Origin: Pseudomonas sp. GM79
GTDB taxonomy: Bacteria; Pseudomonadota; Gammaproteobacteria; Pseudomonadales; Pseudomonadaceae
Reading direction: 5' to 3'
Length of the DNA stretch: 64,000 nt
Assembly (NCBI RefSeq): GCF_000282495.1
Contig: NZ_AKJE01000042.1
Coordinates: forward strand, 1-64,000
The position numbers and the translations under genes are program-made. The notes under the pieces were generated by a model. It worked only from the letters and a program-made list of their open reading frames with translations. It made no database searches and was not told the DNA's origin. This document shows, one piece after another, positions 30,737 to 41,082 of the stretch (within the stretch, counting starts at the first letter, position 1; the number at the start of each line of letters is the position of its first letter).

Positions 30737-31830
30737 TGTCTGAGCAAGAACTCAAGGCACTGCGCCTGCGCATTGATGCTCTGGACGAAAAAGTCCTGGA
30801 GCTGATCAGTGAGCGCGCACGTTGCGCCCAGGAAGTTGCGCGAGTAAAGATGGCCTCGCTGGCCGAAGGCGAAGTGCCGGTGTTCTATCGTCCTGAGCGT
30901 GAAGCCCAGGTGCTCAAGCGTGTAATGGAGCGTAACCAGGGGCCGCTGGGCAACGAAGAGATGGCGCGGCTGTTCCGTGAAATCATGTCCTCGTGCCTGG
31001 CCCTCGAGCAGCCGCTGAAAGTGGCTTACCTCGGCCCTGAAGGCACCTTCACTCAAGCCGCAGCCATGAAGCACTTCGGTCACGCCGTGATCAGCAAGCC
31101 GATGGCGGCGATCGACGAAGTGTTCCGTGAAGTCGCGGCCGGTGCGGTGAACTTTGGCGTGGTTCCGGTGGAGAACTCCACCGAGGGCGCGGTCAACCAC
31201 ACCCTCGACAGCTTCCTCGAGCACGACATGGTGATCTGTGGCGAAGTTGAGCTGCGGATTCACCATCACCTGTTGGTGGGTGAAAACACCAAGACAGACA
31301 GCATCAGCCGCATCTATTCCCACGCCCAGTCCCTGGCCCAGTGCCGCAAGTGGCTGGACGCCCATTACCCGAATGTCGAGCGTGTGGCGGTTTCGAGCAA
31401 CGCCGAAGCGGCCAAGCGGGTCAAGGGTGAGTGGAACTCGGCGGCGATCGCTGGCGACATGGCCGCCAGTCTGTACGGGTTGACTCGTCTGGCCGAAAAA
31501 ATCGAGGATCGTCCGGACAACTCCACGCGATTCCTGATGATCGGCAGCCAGGAAGTACCGCCGACCGGCGACGACAAGACCTCGATCATCGTGTCCATGA
31601 GCAACAAACCCGGCGCGCTCCATGAGTTGCTGGTGCCGTTCCATGACAACGGCATCGACCTGACACGCATCGAGACTCGTCCGTCGCGCAGCGGTAAATG
31701 GACCTACGTGTTCTTCATCGACTTCGTCGGCCATCATCGCGACCCGCTGGTCAAAGGTGTACTGGAAAAGATCAGTCAGGAAGCAGTAGCACTCAAAGTG
31801 CTGGGTTCCTACCCGAAAGCAGTTCTCTAA
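30736..31830 (+). CDS. pheA: bifunctional chorismate mutase / prephenate dehydratase
   Basis: A 364-residue P-protein for phenylalanine synthesis. The AroQ chorismate mutase domain is at about 1-90 (RLRIDALDEKVLELISERARCA), prephenate dehydratase at about 95-275 (VAYLGPEGTFTQAAA; VPVENSTEGAVNHTLD) and the ACT regulatory domain at about 285-364. The ACT domain contains GALHELL and IETRPSRSGKWTYVFF, the motifs linked to phenylalanine feedback inhibition. Its start overlaps the serC stop, and hisC follows after 12 bases. Confidence 0.97.
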   Translation: MSEQELKALRLRIDALDEKVLELISERARCAQEVARVKMASLAEGEVPVFYRPEREAQVLKRVMERNQGPLGNEEMARLFREIMSSCLALEQPLKVAYLGPEGTFTQAAAMKHFGHAVISKPMAAIDEVFREVAAGAVNFGVVPVENSTEGAVNHTLDSFLEHDMVICGEVELRIHHHLLVGENTKTDSISRIYSHAQSLAQCRKWLDAHYPNVERVAVSSNAEAAKRVKGEWNSAAIAGDMAASLYGLTRLAEKIEDRPDNSTRFLMIGSQEVPPTGDDKTSIIVSMSNKPGALHELLVPFHDNGIDLTRIETRPSRSGKWTYVFFIDFVGHHRDPLVKGVLEKISQEAVALKVLGSYPKAVL

Positions 31831-31842
31831 GGGCGGTAGCAA

Positions 31843-32955
31843 ATGAGTGGCAACTTCCTCGCTCTGGCACAGCCGGGCGTGCAACAACTTTCGCCTTACC
31901 TTCCGGGCAAGCCCGTGGACGAACTGGCCCGTGAGCTGAACCTCGATCCGGCCAATATCGTCAAACTGGCGAGCAACGAAAACCCGTTGGGCGCCAGCCC
32001 CAAGGCATTGGCAGCGATTCGCGAAGCGCTGACCGAGCTGACCCGCTATCCGGACGGCAACGGTTTTGCGCTCAAGACCCTGCTGGCCGATCAGTGCCGC
32101 GTCGAGCTCAACCAGGTAACGCTGGGCAACGGCTCCAACGACATTCTGGAGCTGGTGGCGCGTGCCTATCTGGCGCCAGGCCTGAACGCGGTGTTCAGCG
32201 CGCATGCGTTTGCGGTCTATCCGATCGTCACCCAGGCCGTCGGTGCCCAGGCAAAAGTAGTCCCGGCCAAAGACTGGGGGCATGATCTGTCGGCCATGCT
32301 CGCCGCGATCGATGCCGATACTCGTGTGGTGTTCATCGCCAACCCGAACAACCCGACCGGGACCTGGTTCGACGCCCAGGCGCTGGATGATTTCCTGCAG
32401 GACGTGCCGGCCCATGTGCTGGTGGTGCTGGACGAGGCCTACATCGAGTACGCCGAAGGCAGCGACTTGCCGGATGGTCTGGATTATCTGGCGGCCTACC
32501 CGAACCTGCTGGTCTCGCGCACCTTCTCCAAAGCCTATGGTCTGGCGTCGCTGCGGGTCGGTTACGGCTTGTCCTCGGCCATCGTCGCCGATGTGCTGAA
32601 CCGCGTGCGTCAGCCGTTCAACGTCAACAGCCTCGCGCTGGCCGCCGCTTGTGCGGCTCTGCAAGACGTCGAGTACCTGGCCGAAAGCCGCCGCCTGAAC
32701 GAGTCCGGCATGCAGCAGCTGCAAGCGGGTTTCCGCGAGCTGGGGTTGAGCTGGATTCCATCCAAAGGCAACTTCATCTGTGTCGATCTGGGTCGCGTTG
32801 CGGCACCAGTGTTCGAGGGGTTGCTGCGTGAAGGGGTGATCGTGCGTCCGGTGGCCAACTATGGCATGCCGAACCACCTGCGTATCACCATCGGTTTGCC
32901 GGCAGAAAACAGCCGCTTCCTCGAGGCGCTGACCAAGGTTATGGCTCGTGGTTGA
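31843..32955 (+). CDS. hisC: histidinol-phosphate / aromatic aminotransferase
   Basis: A 370-residue class I/II aminotransferase with the PLP lysine in SRTFSKAYGLASLRVGYG (about residue 228) and the substrate loop NPNNPTGTWF. Sitting between pheA and tyrA/aroA, this copy (hisC2 type) probably transaminates aromatic keto acids as well as imidazoleacetol phosphate; that is inferred from context and from family promiscuity. Its stop overlaps the GTG start of the next gene by 8 bases. Confidence 0.93.
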   Translation: MSGNFLALAQPGVQQLSPYLPGKPVDELARELNLDPANIVKLASNENPLGASPKALAAIREALTELTRYPDGNGFALKTLLADQCRVELNQVTLGNGSNDILELVARAYLAPGLNAVFSAHAFAVYPIVTQAVGAQAKVVPAKDWGHDLSAMLAAIDADTRVVFIANPNNPTGTWFDAQALDDFLQDVPAHVLVVLDEAYIEYAEGSDLPDGLDYLAAYPNLLVSRTFSKAYGLASLRVGYGLSSAIVADVLNRVRQPFNVNSLALAAACAALQDVEYLAESRRLNESGMQQLQAGFRELGLSWIPSKGNFICVDLGRVAAPVFEGLLREGVIVRPVANYGMPNHLRITIGLPAENSRFLEALTKVMARG

Positions 32956-35191
32956 TGTCACTGCGCTGCAATCTGCGCAACCTATGATCGGTCGCCTGGT
33001 GGTGGTTGGTCTGGGCTTGATCGGCGGTTCGTTTGCCAAAGGCCTGCGTGAAAGCGGTCTGTGCCGCGAAGTGGTCGGGGTCGATCTCGACCCGCAGTCG
33101 CGCAAGCTGGCGGTCGAGTTAGGCGTGGTGGATCGCTGCGAAGAAGACCTGGCGGCGGCTTGCCAGGGCGCTGACGTGATTCAGCTGGCGGTGCCGATCC
33201 TGGCCATGGAGAAACTGCTCGCGCTGTTGGCGGGCATGGACCTGGGACAAGCGATTCTGACCGACGTCGGCAGCGCCAAGGGCAATGTGGTGCGCGCGGC
33301 GACCGAGGCGTTTGGCGGCATGCCGACGCGCTTCGTGCCGGGGCATCCGATCGCCGGTTCCGAGCAGAGCGGGGTGGAAGCCTCCAATGCCGAACTGTTC
33401 CGTCGTCATAAAGTGATTCTGACGCCGCTGGATCAGACCGATCCGGCCGCGCTGGCAGTGGTTGACCGGTTGTGGCGCGAATTGGGCGCCGACGTCGAGC
33501 ACATGCAGGTCGAGCGTCACGACGAAGTGTTGGCGGCGACCAGCCATTTGCCGCACTTGCTGGCGTTCGGTTTGGTCGATTCGTTGGCCAAACGCAATGA
33601 AAATCTTGAGATCTTCCGTTACGCTGCGGGCGGTTTCCGCGATTTCACAAGAATCGCCGGAAGCGACCCGGTCATGTGGCACGACATCTTCCTCGCCAAC
33701 CGCGAAGCTGTCCTGCGCACACTCGATACATTTCGCAGCGACCTCGACGCCTTGCGCGACGCGGTCGATGCAGGGGATGGGCACCAATTATTGGGCGTGT
33801 TCACGCGCGCCCGGGTTGCCCGCGAGCATTTCAGTAAAATCCTGGCCCGCCGGGCCTATGTGGACGCTATGAATTCCAACGATCTGATTTTCCTGGCACA
33901 ACCTGGTGGCCGCCTGACTGGGCGGATTCGTGTACCGGGCGACAAATCGATTTCCCACCGCTCGATCATGCTCGGTTCCCTGGCCGAAGGCGTCACCGAA
34001 GTGGAAGGTTTCCTCGAGGGCGAAGACGCTCTGGCAACCTTGCAGGCTTTCCGCGACATGGGTGTCGTCATCGAAGGTCCGCACCACGGTCGTGTGACCA
34101 TCCACGGCGTCGGCCTGCATGGCCTGAAGCCTGCGCCGGGCCCGATCTATCTGGGTAACTCCGGCACCTCGATGCGTCTGCTGTCTGGCCTTTTGGCTGC
34201 GCAGAACTTCGATAGCACCCTGACCGGCGATGCTTCTCTGTCCAAGCGTCCGATGAATCGCGTGGCCAATCCGCTGCGTGAAATGGGCGCCGTGATCGAG
34301 ACCGCTGCTGAAGGTCGTCCACCGATGACCATTCGTGGCGGCAACAAGCTCAAGGGTCTGACTTACACCATGCCGATGGCCAGCGCCCAGGTGAAATCCT
34401 GCCTGTTGCTGGCGGGCCTGTATGCCGAAGGCAAGACCACCGTCACCGAGCCGGCACCGACTCGCGATCACACCGAGCGCATGCTGCGCGGCTTCGGCTA
34501 CCCGGTCACCGTCAATGGCGCGACCGCATCGGTCGAGTCCGGCCACAAGCTGACCGCGACCCACATTGAAGTGCCGGGCGACATCTCGTCGTCGGCGTTC
34601 TTCCTTGTAGCCGCGTCGATTGCCGAAGGTTCGGAACTGGTGCTCGAGCACGTCGGCATCAACCCGACCCGTACCGGTGTGATCGACATCCTGCGCCTGA
34701 TGGGTGCGGACATCACCCTGGAAAACCAGCGTGAAGTGGGCGGTGAGCCGGTAGCGGATCTGCGCGTACGGGCAGCTAAACTCAAAGGTATCGAGATCCC
34801 CGAGGCGCTGGTTCCACTGGCCATCGACGAGTTCCCGGTGCTGTTCGTGGCCGCTGCATGTGCCGAAGGGCGCACCGTGCTGCGCGGCGCCGAAGAGCTG
34901 CGCGTGAAGGAGTCGGACCGGATCCAGGTCATGGCGGACGGTTTGCTGGCACTGGGTGTCAAGTGCGAGCCGACCCCGGACGGCCTCATCATCGACGGCG
35001 GCCAGATCGGCGGCGGCGAAGTGCACGGTCACGGCGATCACCGGATTGCCATGGCCTTCAGCGTGGCTTCGCTGCGCGCCACTGCACCGATCCGCATCCA
35101 TGACTGCGCCAACGTCGCGACCTCGTTCCCGAACTTCCTCGCGCTGTGCGCGCAGGTCGGTATCCGTGTTGCGCAAGAGGCTCAGTCGTGA
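32948..35191 (+). CDS. fused prephenate dehydrogenase / EPSP synthase
   Basis: A 747-residue natural fusion typical of Pseudomonas. The TyrA-type NAD-dependent dehydrogenase is at about 15-300, with [17 protein letters not shown] and [12 protein letters not shown]. AroA is at about 318-745, with [32 protein letters not shown] and [16 protein letters not shown]. The first half forms tyrosine precursors from prephenate (or arogenate) and the second makes 5-enolpyruvylshikimate 3-phosphate. The GTG at 32948 was chosen; an ATG at residue 13 (MIGRLVVV) is also possible and would remove the overlap with hisC. The cmk start overlaps its stop by 4 bases. Confidence 0.95.
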   Translation: MVDVTALQSAQPMIGRLVVVGLGLIGGSFAKGLRESGLCREVVGVDLDPQSRKLAVELGVVDRCEEDLAAACQGADVIQLAVPILAMEKLLALLAGMDLGQAILTDVGSAKGNVVRAATEAFGGMPTRFVPGHPIAGSEQSGVEASNAELFRRHKVILTPLDQTDPAALAVVDRLWRELGADVEHMQVERHDEVLAATSHLPHLLAFGLVDSLAKRNENLEIFRYAAGGFRDFTRIAGSDPVMWHDIFLANREAVLRTLDTFRSDLDALRDAVDAGDGHQLLGVFTRARVAREHFSKILARRAYVDAMNSNDLIFLAQPGGRLTGRIRVPGDKSISHRSIMLGSLAEGVTEVEGFLEGEDALATLQAFRDMGVVIEGPHHGRVTIHGVGLHGLKPAPGPIYLGNSGTSMRLLSGLLAAQNFDSTLTGDASLSKRPMNRVANPLREMGAVIETAAEGRPPMTIRGGNKLKGLTYTMPMASAQVKSCLLLAGLYAEGKTTVTEPAPTRDHTERMLRGFGYPVTVNGATASVESGHKLTATHIEVPGDISSSAFFLVAASIAEGSELVLEHVGINPTRTGVIDILRLMGADITLENQREVGGEPVADLRVRAAKLKGIEIPEALVPLAIDEFPVLFVAAACAEGRTVLRGAEELRVKESDRIQVMADGLLALGVKCEPTPDGLIIDGGQIGGGEVHGHGDHRIAMAFSVASLRATAPIRIHDCANVATSFPNFLALCAQVGIRVAQEAQS

Positions 35192-35877
35192 TCAGCATCG
35201 CACCGGTTATAACCATTGATGGGCCTAGCGGCTCTGGCAAGGGGACTGTTGCCGGCATGCTGGCCAAGCGCCTGGGCTGGAACCTGCTGGATTCCGGTGC
35301 GCTGTATCGATTGCTGGCGTTCGCGGCGCATAACCATGGCGTCGACCTGACGAATGAGGAACTGCTCAAAAAGCTCGCCGCTCATCTGGATGTGCAATTC
35401 ATCGCGGCGACCGACGGTCAGCTGCAGCGCATTATTCTGGAAGGCGACGAAGTCAGCGATGTCATCCGTACCGAAAGTATCGGCTCGGGTGCCTCGCAGG
35501 TCGCTGCGCTGCCCGCCGTTCGTGAAGCGCTGCTGCAGCGCCAGCGGGCCTTTCAGGAGTCGCCGGGTCTGGTGGCCGATGGTCGCGACATGGGCACGGT
35601 GGTATTTCCCGACGCGCCGTTGAAGATTTTCCTGACCGCCAGTGCCGAGGAGCGTGCGCGCCGTCGATACTTGCAGTTGAAGGGCAAAGTCGATGGTGTT
35701 AGTCTGTCGAGTCTGCTAGATGAGATACGTGCGCGCGATGAGCGTGACACCCAGCGAGCGGTAGCCCCGCTCAAACCGGCGGCAGACGCCATCCAGCTGG
35801 ATTCCACGGAATTATCCATCGATCAGGTGCTGGAACGCATCATGAGCGAGATCGCCATTCGCGATATCGCCGGGTGA
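35188..35877 (+). CDS. cmk: cytidylate kinase
   Basis: A 229-residue (d)CMP kinase. The P-loop [15 protein letters not shown] is near residue 11, the NMP site [12 protein letters not shown] follows, and [30 protein letters not shown] forms the core and lid. The GTG at 35188 overlaps the aroA stop (GTGA). The next gene, rpsA, follows after 119 bases of structured leader, the usual cmk-rpsA arrangement in gammaproteobacteria. Confidence 0.96.
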   Translation: MISIAPVITIDGPSGSGKGTVAGMLAKRLGWNLLDSGALYRLLAFAAHNHGVDLTNEELLKKLAAHLDVQFIAATDGQLQRIILEGDEVSDVIRTESIGSGASQVAALPAVREALLQRQRAFQESPGLVADGRDMGTVVFPDAPLKIFLTASAEERARRRYLQLKGKVDGVSLSSLLDEIRARDERDTQRAVAPLKPAADAIQLDSTELSIDQVLERIMSEIAIRDIAG

Positions 35878-35888
35878 CCAAGAAAGCT

Positions 35889-35996
35889 GCAGGGGACCAG
35901 TCATAGTCCTGCGGTGTTTCTTTCATATGAAACTAACCCACACCGTCTGGGGTGTGGAGATGGGCGTATTCTTCGCCCTTATCAACAGGAATTAAA
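35889..35996 (+). promoter_or_regulatory. rpsA leader with three hairpins (S1 autoregulatory operator)
   Basis: Three stems can be drawn: GCAGGGGAC/GTCCTGC (35889-35912), CCACACC/GGTGTGG (35938-35957) and GGGCG/CGCCC (35962-35978), followed by AGGAATTAAAATG. In enterobacteria the rpsA leader folds into three hairpins, giving efficient initiation with a weak Shine-Dalgarno site and translational repression by free S1. The same plan here is inferred from shape, not from base identity. Confidence 0.6.
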
Positions 35997-37679
35997 ATGA
36001 GCGAAAGCTTTGCGGAACTCTTTGAAGAAAGCCTAAAAACCCTGAACCTTCAGGCAGGCTCCATCATCACCGGTGTTATCGTTGATATCGATTACCAGGC
36101 TCGCTGGGTAACCGTTCACGCTGGCCTGAAGTCTGAAGCACTCATCCCGCTTGAGCAGTTCTACAACGATGCTGGCGAGCTGAACATCAACGTCGGTGAC
36201 GAAGTTCACGTTGCTCTGGACTCGGTTGAAGACGGCTTCGGTGAAACCAAGCTGTCCCGTGAAAAAGCCAAGCGCGCTGAATGCTGGATTGTTCTGGAAG
36301 CAGCCTTCGCAGCCGAAGAAGTGGTCAAGGGCGTTATCAACGGTAAGGTTAAAGGCGGCTTCACTGTCGACGTTAACGGCATCCGTGCGTTCCTGCCAGG
36401 TTCTCTGGTTGACGTCCGTCCAGTGCGCGACACCACGCACCTGGAAGGCAAAGAGCTGGAATTCAAGGTCATCAAACTCGACCAGAAACGCAACAACGTT
36501 GTCGTTTCCCGTCGCAGCGTCCTCGAAGCCGAGAACTCCGCCGAGCGTGAAGCTCTGCTGGAATCCCTGCAGGAAGGCCAACAAGTCAAAGGTATCGTCA
36601 AGAACCTCACCGATTACGGCGCATTCGTCGATCTGGGTGGCGTCGATGGCCTGCTGCACATTACCGACATGGCTTGGAAGCGTATCAAGCATCCTTCCGA
36701 AATCGTCAACGTTGGCGACGAGATCGATGTCAAGGTTCTGAAGTACGATCGCGAACGCAATCGTGTTTCCCTGGGCCTCAAGCAACTGGGCGAAGATCCA
36801 TGGGTTGCTATCAAAGCCCGTTACCCAGAAAGCACTCGCGTTACCGCTCGTGTAACCAACCTGACCGACTACGGCTGCTTCGCTGAGCTGGAAGAAGGCG
36901 TTGAAGGCCTGGTACACGTTTCCGAAATGGACTGGACCAACAAGAACATCCACCCTTCGAAAGTCGTACAAGTCGGCGACGAAGTGGAAGTCATGGTTCT
37001 GGACATCGACGAAGAGCGTCGTCGTATCTCCCTCGGCATCAAGCAGTGCAAATCTAACCCATGGGAAGATTTCTCTGGCCAGTTCAACAAGGGCGATAAA
37101 ATCTCCGGCACCATCAAGTCGATCACCGATTTCGGTATCTTCATTGGTCTGGACGGCGGCATCGACGGTCTGGTTCACCTGTCCGACATCTCCTGGAACG
37201 AAGTGGGCGAAGAAGCCGTTCGCCGCTTCAAGAAGGGCGACGAGCTGGACACCGTTATCCTGTCGGTTGACCCAGAGCGCGAGCGCATCTCCCTGGGCAT
37301 CAAGCAACTGGAAAGCGATCCGTTCTCCGAGTACGTCTCGGTTAACGACAAAGGCGCTATCGTTAAAGGCACCGTGAAAGAAGTTGACGCCAAAGGCGCC
37401 ATCGTCGTTCTGGCTGACGACATCGAAGCGACCCTGAAAGCCTCCGAAATCAGCCGTGACCGCGTTGAAGATGCGCGCAACGTTCTGAAAGAAGGCCAGG
37501 AAGTTGAAGCCAAGATCATCAGCGTTGATCGCAAGAGCCGCGTAATCCAGCTCTCGATCAAGTCGAAAGACGATGCTGAAGAGAAAGAAGCTATCCAGAG
37601 CCTGAACTCGGTTCAGGATGCTCCAGCCGATACCACTATGGCTGCTCTGCTGAAGCAAGCAATGGCCAAACAGAACTAA
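35997..37679 (+). CDS. rpsA: 30S ribosomal protein S1
   Basis: A 560-residue protein with six S1 OB-fold repeats. The first two repeats, at about 20-90 and 105-175, bind the ribosome. The RNA-binding repeats 3-6 are marked by recurring [26 protein letters not shown] blocks from about residue 190 to 525. S1 unfolds mRNA leaders during initiation. I chose the ATG at 35997 ([13 protein letters not shown]), not the in-frame codon 15 residues earlier, which would lie inside the leader hairpins. Confidence 0.98.
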   Translation: MSESFAELFEESLKTLNLQAGSIITGVIVDIDYQARWVTVHAGLKSEALIPLEQFYNDAGELNINVGDEVHVALDSVEDGFGETKLSREKAKRAECWIVLEAAFAAEEVVKGVINGKVKGGFTVDVNGIRAFLPGSLVDVRPVRDTTHLEGKELEFKVIKLDQKRNNVVVSRRSVLEAENSAEREALLESLQEGQQVKGIVKNLTDYGAFVDLGGVDGLLHITDMAWKRIKHPSEIVNVGDEIDVKVLKYDRERNRVSLGLKQLGEDPWVAIKARYPESTRVTARVTNLTDYGCFAELEEGVEGLVHVSEMDWTNKNIHPSKVVQVGDEVEVMVLDIDEERRRISLGIKQCKSNPWEDFSGQFNKGDKISGTIKSITDFGIFIGLDGGIDGLVHLSDISWNEVGEEAVRRFKKGDELDTVILSVDPERERISLGIKQLESDPFSEYVSVNDKGAIVKGTVKEVDAKGAIVVLADDIEATLKASEISRDRVEDARNVLKEGQEVEAKIISVDRKSRVIQLSIKSKDDAEEKEAIQSLNSVQDAPADTTMAALLKQAMAKQN

Positions 37680-37695
37680 GTTCTGCTTGATCATG

Positions 37696-37724
37696 AAAAA
37701 GGGCGACTTCGGTCGCCCTTTTTT
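37696..37724 (+). terminator. rho-independent terminator after rpsA
   Basis: The perfect stem AAAAAGGGCGAC / GTCGCCCTTTTT has a four-base TTCG loop and a T run. It lies 16 bases after the stop and ends the serC-to-rpsA operon. Confidence 0.95.
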
Positions 37725-37896
37725 GTGTCTGCGATTTGGTGAATCCCAAGGAGGGCTGACACCACCGCTTTTCTTTCGTGAAACCAATGATCTACACAAG
37801 TTGTCTGTAACTTCATACAGGTCAATCATCTATTCGAGGCTAGGCTTAGTCTGAAGTGAACGACCGCTGGGCATTGCGCCCGGCATAAGGAAGCGA

Positions 37897-38175
37897 ATGA
37901 ACAAGCTCATTGTCGTGATAGCAGTACTGACATTAGCGGGCTGTACCACAAGCGCCAAGACTCATGCGGTACGCGGAGTCAGTGGCATAGAGATCGATTG
38001 TTCCGGGTTGGGCTCTGGATGGGAAAAGTGCCACAAGCGAGCTGCAAAGGAATGCAAGGGCGCAGGTTATAAAGTCGTCGTCAGGTCCGATGATGCCAAG
38101 GAAGAGGATGTATTCCCTTTCGGCTTCAATCCCGCGGGTTATCTGACGCGCACCATGCTGGTTATCTGTAGATGA
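37897..38175 (+). CDS. small predicted lipoprotein
   Basis: A 92-residue protein with a lipoprotein signal peptide: MNKLIVVIAVLTLAGC gives the lipobox LAGC with Cys16. The mature part holds four further cysteines (CSGLG, CHKRA, CKGAG and a C-terminal ICR), probably making two disulfides in the periplasm. A GGAAG site precedes the ATG. I do not recognise a family with a known role. It is a separate unit between rpsA and ihfB. Similar short lipoproteins occur in other Pseudomonas. Confidence 0.75.
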   Translation: MNKLIVVIAVLTLAGCTTSAKTHAVRGVSGIEIDCSGLGSGWEKCHKRAAKECKGAGYKVVVRSDDAKEEDVFPFGFNPAGYLTRTMLVICR

Positions 38176-38236
38176 ATGCCGGGTTGGAGCAATGTTCCGA
38201 TGTTCTGCAATCGGGCGCCTCATTACGAGGAAAGAT

Positions 38237-38278
38237 ATGTCAAAACTCAGGCTGTTCAAATTTCTCCGGGCATGCTAA
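38237..38278 (+). CDS. possible 13-codon leader peptide upstream of ihfB
   Basis: GAGGAAAG stands 3-10 bases before an ATG that opens MSKLRLFKFLRAC followed by TAA. It ends 47 bases before ihfB. The strong ribosome site is the main support; conservation is untested and chance is quite possible. Confidence 0.25.
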   Translation: MSKLRLFKFLRAC

Positions 38279-38325
38279 AACCTTTGAAGCGCTTTTCCTA
38301 GCTGCTTGAAAAAGAAGGGAAAAAT

Positions 38326-38622
38326 ATGACGAAGTCGGAGTTGATCGAACGAATTGTCACCCATCAAGGGCTGCTCTCATCCAAGGATGTGGAGCTGGCC
38401 ATCAAGACCATGCTTGAGCAAATGTCCCAATGTCTGGCCACCGGTGATCGAATCGAGATCCGTGGGTTTGGCAGCTTCTCCTTGCACTATCGCGCGCCGC
38501 GCGTAGGCCGCAATCCGAAAACAGGTCAGTCCGTCAGCCTCGACGGCAAGTTCGTTCCGCATTTCAAGCCAGGCAAAGAACTGCGCGATCGCGTGAACGA
38601 GGAAGAGGAGGAGGGGCTTTGA
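38326..38622 (+). CDS. ihfB: integration host factor subunit beta
   Basis: A 98-residue HU/IHF-family DNA-bending protein. [30 protein letters not shown] forms the N-terminal helices, and [26 protein letters not shown] is the family signature with the Pro-containing arm. The C terminus VNEEEEEGL is acidic. It dimerises with IHF-alpha to bend DNA at promoters and recombination sites. AAGAAGGGA lies just upstream. It marks the usual left border of the Pseudomonas O-antigen locus. Confidence 0.97.
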   Translation: MTKSELIERIVTHQGLLSSKDVELAIKTMLEQMSQCLATGDRIEIRGFGSFSLHYRAPRVGRNPKTGQSVSLDGKFVPHFKPGKELRDRVNEEEEEGL

Positions 38623-38649
38623 CAGCTGCTGCACTTCAAGGAACCGCTG

Positions 38650-38889
38650 ATGCGTAACCTCAAGCGCGTACTTCTCGCTATATTTGTCCTGTTGCTCGTT
38701 CTCGCGATCCTGGCGTTCGTACTTGAGAACCAGCAAAGCGTGTCACTGCTGTTCCTGGGCTGGGCGGGCCCGCAGTTGCCAGTCTCGCTGGTCATGGTGA
38801 TTGCGCTGCTGATTGGCATGGTGATCGGGCCGATTCTCGGCTGGTTTCTGGGGCGTACGTCCAGGGCTTCACGCAAGCGCCTTGTCTGA
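38650..38889 (+). CDS. lapA: LapA-domain (DUF1049) membrane protein
   Basis: A 79-residue protein with two transmembrane helices (about 7-25 and 44-66) separated by ENQQSVSLLFLGWAGPQLP, the hallmark of the DUF1049 / LPS assembly protein A domain. The C-terminal tail is short and basic. In E. coli the homologue works with LapB in control of LPS synthesis, but no lapB is adjacent here. It follows ihfB by 27 bases. It is not the large adhesin also called LapA. Confidence 0.85.
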   Translation: MRNLKRVLLAIFVLLLVLAILAFVLENQQSVSLLFLGWAGPQLPVSLVMVIALLIGMVIGPILGWFLGRTSRASRKRLV

Positions 38890-38943
38890 TCGCGACAAAC
38901 CCGTTACACGCGTCGAATTTGCGTCATGGCTTGTCCATATCCA

Positions 38944-38972
38944 TTAGTAAAACCTTCATTAAGCTGTAAAAT
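38944..38972 (+). promoter_or_regulatory. possible sigma-70 promoter of the rml / O-antigen operon
   Basis: TTAGTA and TAAAAT (38967-38972) are 17 bases apart, in an AT-rich patch of the 226-base gap before rmlB. The -35 match is weak. No JUMPstart/ops element was seen. Confidence 0.35.
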
Positions 38973-39115
38973 GCTGCGCTTGGTCGATAGGGCGTTCCCG
39001 AATCGGTTCAGACTGACTCTGTCAGAAGCCACGGCTGACTTGATGGCTTTTGCATTCATGGATTAGACAGTGCGCGGTTGGCGGCCCTGTCAGCAACTTA
39101 AGGGTATGGTTTCGC

Positions 39116-40192
39116 GTGAAAATTCTAGTTACCGGCGGCGCCGGGTTCATCGGCTCGGCAGTCATTCGTCATATCATCTCCAACACTGCCGACTCTGTCG
39201 TTAACGTCGATAAACTGACTTATGCCGGTAACCTTGAGTCGCTGGCCGAAGTCAGCCAGAACTCGCGTTACGTGTTTGAACGCGTCGACATCTGCGACCG
39301 TAATGAAGTGGACCGTGTCCTGCGTGAGCACCAACCAGATGCCATCATGCACCTGGCCGCAGAGTCCCACGTTGACCGCTCGATCTCCGGTCCGTCTGAA
39401 TTCATCCAGACCAACATCATCGGCACCTACACCTTGCTGGAAGCTGCACGCCACTATTGGGCGGCACTGGATGATGCACGTAAAGCCAACTTCCGCTTCC
39501 ACCATATTTCCACCGACGAAGTCTACGGAGACCTCGAAGGTCCGGAAGACCTCTTCACCGAAACCACACCGTATCAGCCAAGCTCGCCATATTCGGCCAG
39601 CAAGGCCAGCTCCGATCACCTGGTTCGCGCCTGGGCTCGTACTTACGGCCTGCCGACGCTGGTGACCAACTGCTCGAACAACTACGGCCCTTGCCATTTC
39701 CCAGAGAAATTGATCCCGCTGATCATTCTCAACGCACTGGAAGGCAAGCCTCTGCCGGTCTACGGCAAAGGCAACCAGGTCCGTGACTGGCTCTACGTCG
39801 AAGACCACGCCCGCGCACTGTACAAAGTCGTGACCGAAGGCGTGATCGGCGAGACCTACAACATTGGCGGCCATAACGAAAAGCAAAACATCGAAGTGGT
39901 GCATACCCTGTGCGCACTGCTCGACGAACTGCGTCCAGATTCCGCGCATCGTCCCCATGCCAGCCTGATCACCTACGTTCAGGATCGCCCGGGGCACGAC
40001 CAGCGCTATGCCATCGACGCCAGCAAAATCCAGCGCGAGCTGGGCTGGACGCCGGAAGAAACCTTTGAAACCGGTATCCGCAAGACCGTCGAGTGGTACC
40101 TCAGCAACACTGAATGGGTGGCTCACGTGAAGAGCGGCAGCTACCAGCAATGGATCGACCAGAACTACACGGATCGTTCGGACAAAGCATGA
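39116..40192 (+). CDS. rmlB: dTDP-glucose 4,6-dehydratase
   Basis: A 358-residue extended SDR. It has the NAD-binding [13 protein letters not shown] at residues 7-19, the THR-type active site [13 protein letters not shown], and [15 protein letters not shown] with the YxxxK pair. It carries out the second step of dTDP-L-rhamnose synthesis. I chose the GTG at 39116, with AAGGG 9-10 bases upstream; the longer frame adds unrelated residues. The rmlD ATG overlaps its TGA (ATGA). Confidence 0.96.
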   Translation: MKILVTGGAGFIGSAVIRHIISNTADSVVNVDKLTYAGNLESLAEVSQNSRYVFERVDICDRNEVDRVLREHQPDAIMHLAAESHVDRSISGPSEFIQTNIIGTYTLLEAARHYWAALDDARKANFRFHHISTDEVYGDLEGPEDLFTETTPYQPSSPYSASKASSDHLVRAWARTYGLPTLVTNCSNNYGPCHFPEKLIPLIILNALEGKPLPVYGKGNQVRDWLYVEDHARALYKVVTEGVIGETYNIGGHNEKQNIEVVHTLCALLDELRPDSAHRPHASLITYVQDRPGHDQRYAIDASKIQRELGWTPEETFETGIRKTVEWYLSNTEWVAHVKSGSYQQWIDQNYTDRSDKA

Positions 40193-41082
40193 AAATCCTC
40201 CTGTTGGGAAAAAATGGCCAGGTAGGCTGGGAGCTTCAACGCTCCCTTGCGCCGCTTGGCGAGTTGATCGCCCTCGATCGTCACCCGGTCGATGGCTTGA
40301 GCGGCGACCTTTCTGATCTCGATGCACTGCGCGCAACGATTCGTCAGGTCAAGCCGGATGTCATCGTCAACGCTGCGGCCTACACCGCCGTCGATAAAGC
40401 CGAATCAGAGACCGAACTGGCCGATCGTGTGAACGGCCAAGCCAGCCAGGTCATGGCTGAAGAGGCTGCATCCCTGGATGCCTGGCTGATTCACTACTCG
40501 ACCGACTACGTGTTCAGCGGCGAAGGCCTGACGCCATGGCAAGAGACAGATGCCGTCGCCCCGGTAAATCACTACGGCGCCAGCAAGCTGGCCGGCGAGC
40601 AAGCGATCATTGCCTCGGGCTGCAAGCACCTGATCTTCCGCACCAGCTGGGTCTATGGCGCTCGCGGCAATAACTTCGCCAAGACCATGCTGCGTCTGGC
40701 AAAGGATCGCGACACCCTGAGCGTCATCGCTGACCAGATCGGTGCCCCAACCGGCGCAGATTTGATTGCGGACGTAACGGCACAGGCCATTCAGCAGGTC
40801 CAGCTACGCCCTGAACTGGCGGGCCTGTATCATCTGGCGGCCAGCGGTGAAGTGTCCTGGCACGGCTATGCCAGCCATGTGATCGGGTTTGCCAAGGCCA
40901 ACGGTGAAGAGCTTGCCGTCACGGCGATCAATCCGATCGACACAACCGCCTACCCAACACCGGCGCGCCGCCCTCTGAACTCACGGTTGAACACTCAGAA
41001 GCTGCGCGACAATTTTTCTCTGCACTTGCCGGATTGGCAAAGTGGCGTCACCCGAATGCTGATGGAAGTCCTGAATAAATGA
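40189..41082 (+). CDS. rmlD: dTDP-4-dehydrorhamnose reductase
   Basis: A 297-residue SDR that makes dTDP-L-rhamnose in the final step. The cofactor site is [17 protein letters not shown], the active site is [13 protein letters not shown], and [13 protein letters not shown] carries YxxxK. Start and stop both overlap neighbours by the ATGA pattern, so rmlB, rmlD and rmlA are translationally coupled. The substrate comes from RmlC, whose gene is not in this window. Confidence 0.96.
   Translation: MKILLLGKNGQVGWELQRSLAPLGELIALDRHPVDGLSGDLSDLDALRATIRQVKPDVIVNAAAYTAVDKAESETELADRVNGQASQVMAEEAASLDAWLIHYSTDYVFSGEGLTPWQETDAVAPVNHYGASKLAGEQAIIASGCKHLIFRTSWVYGARGNNFAKTMLRLAKDRDTLSVIADQIGAPTGADLIADVTAQAIQQVQLRPELAGLYHLAASGEVSWHGYASHVIGFAKANGEELAVTAINPIDTTAYPTPARRPLNSRLNTQKLRDNFSLHLPDWQSGVTRMLMEVLNK

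Noticed and set aside
30733..33105. 790-codon minus-strand frame opposite pheA and hisC
   Set aside because: Same antisense shadow effect, spanning two well-identified genes.
38890..39115. JUMPstart/ops element upstream of the O-antigen operon
   Set aside because: I looked for GGCGGTAG-type sequence before rmlB and found none.
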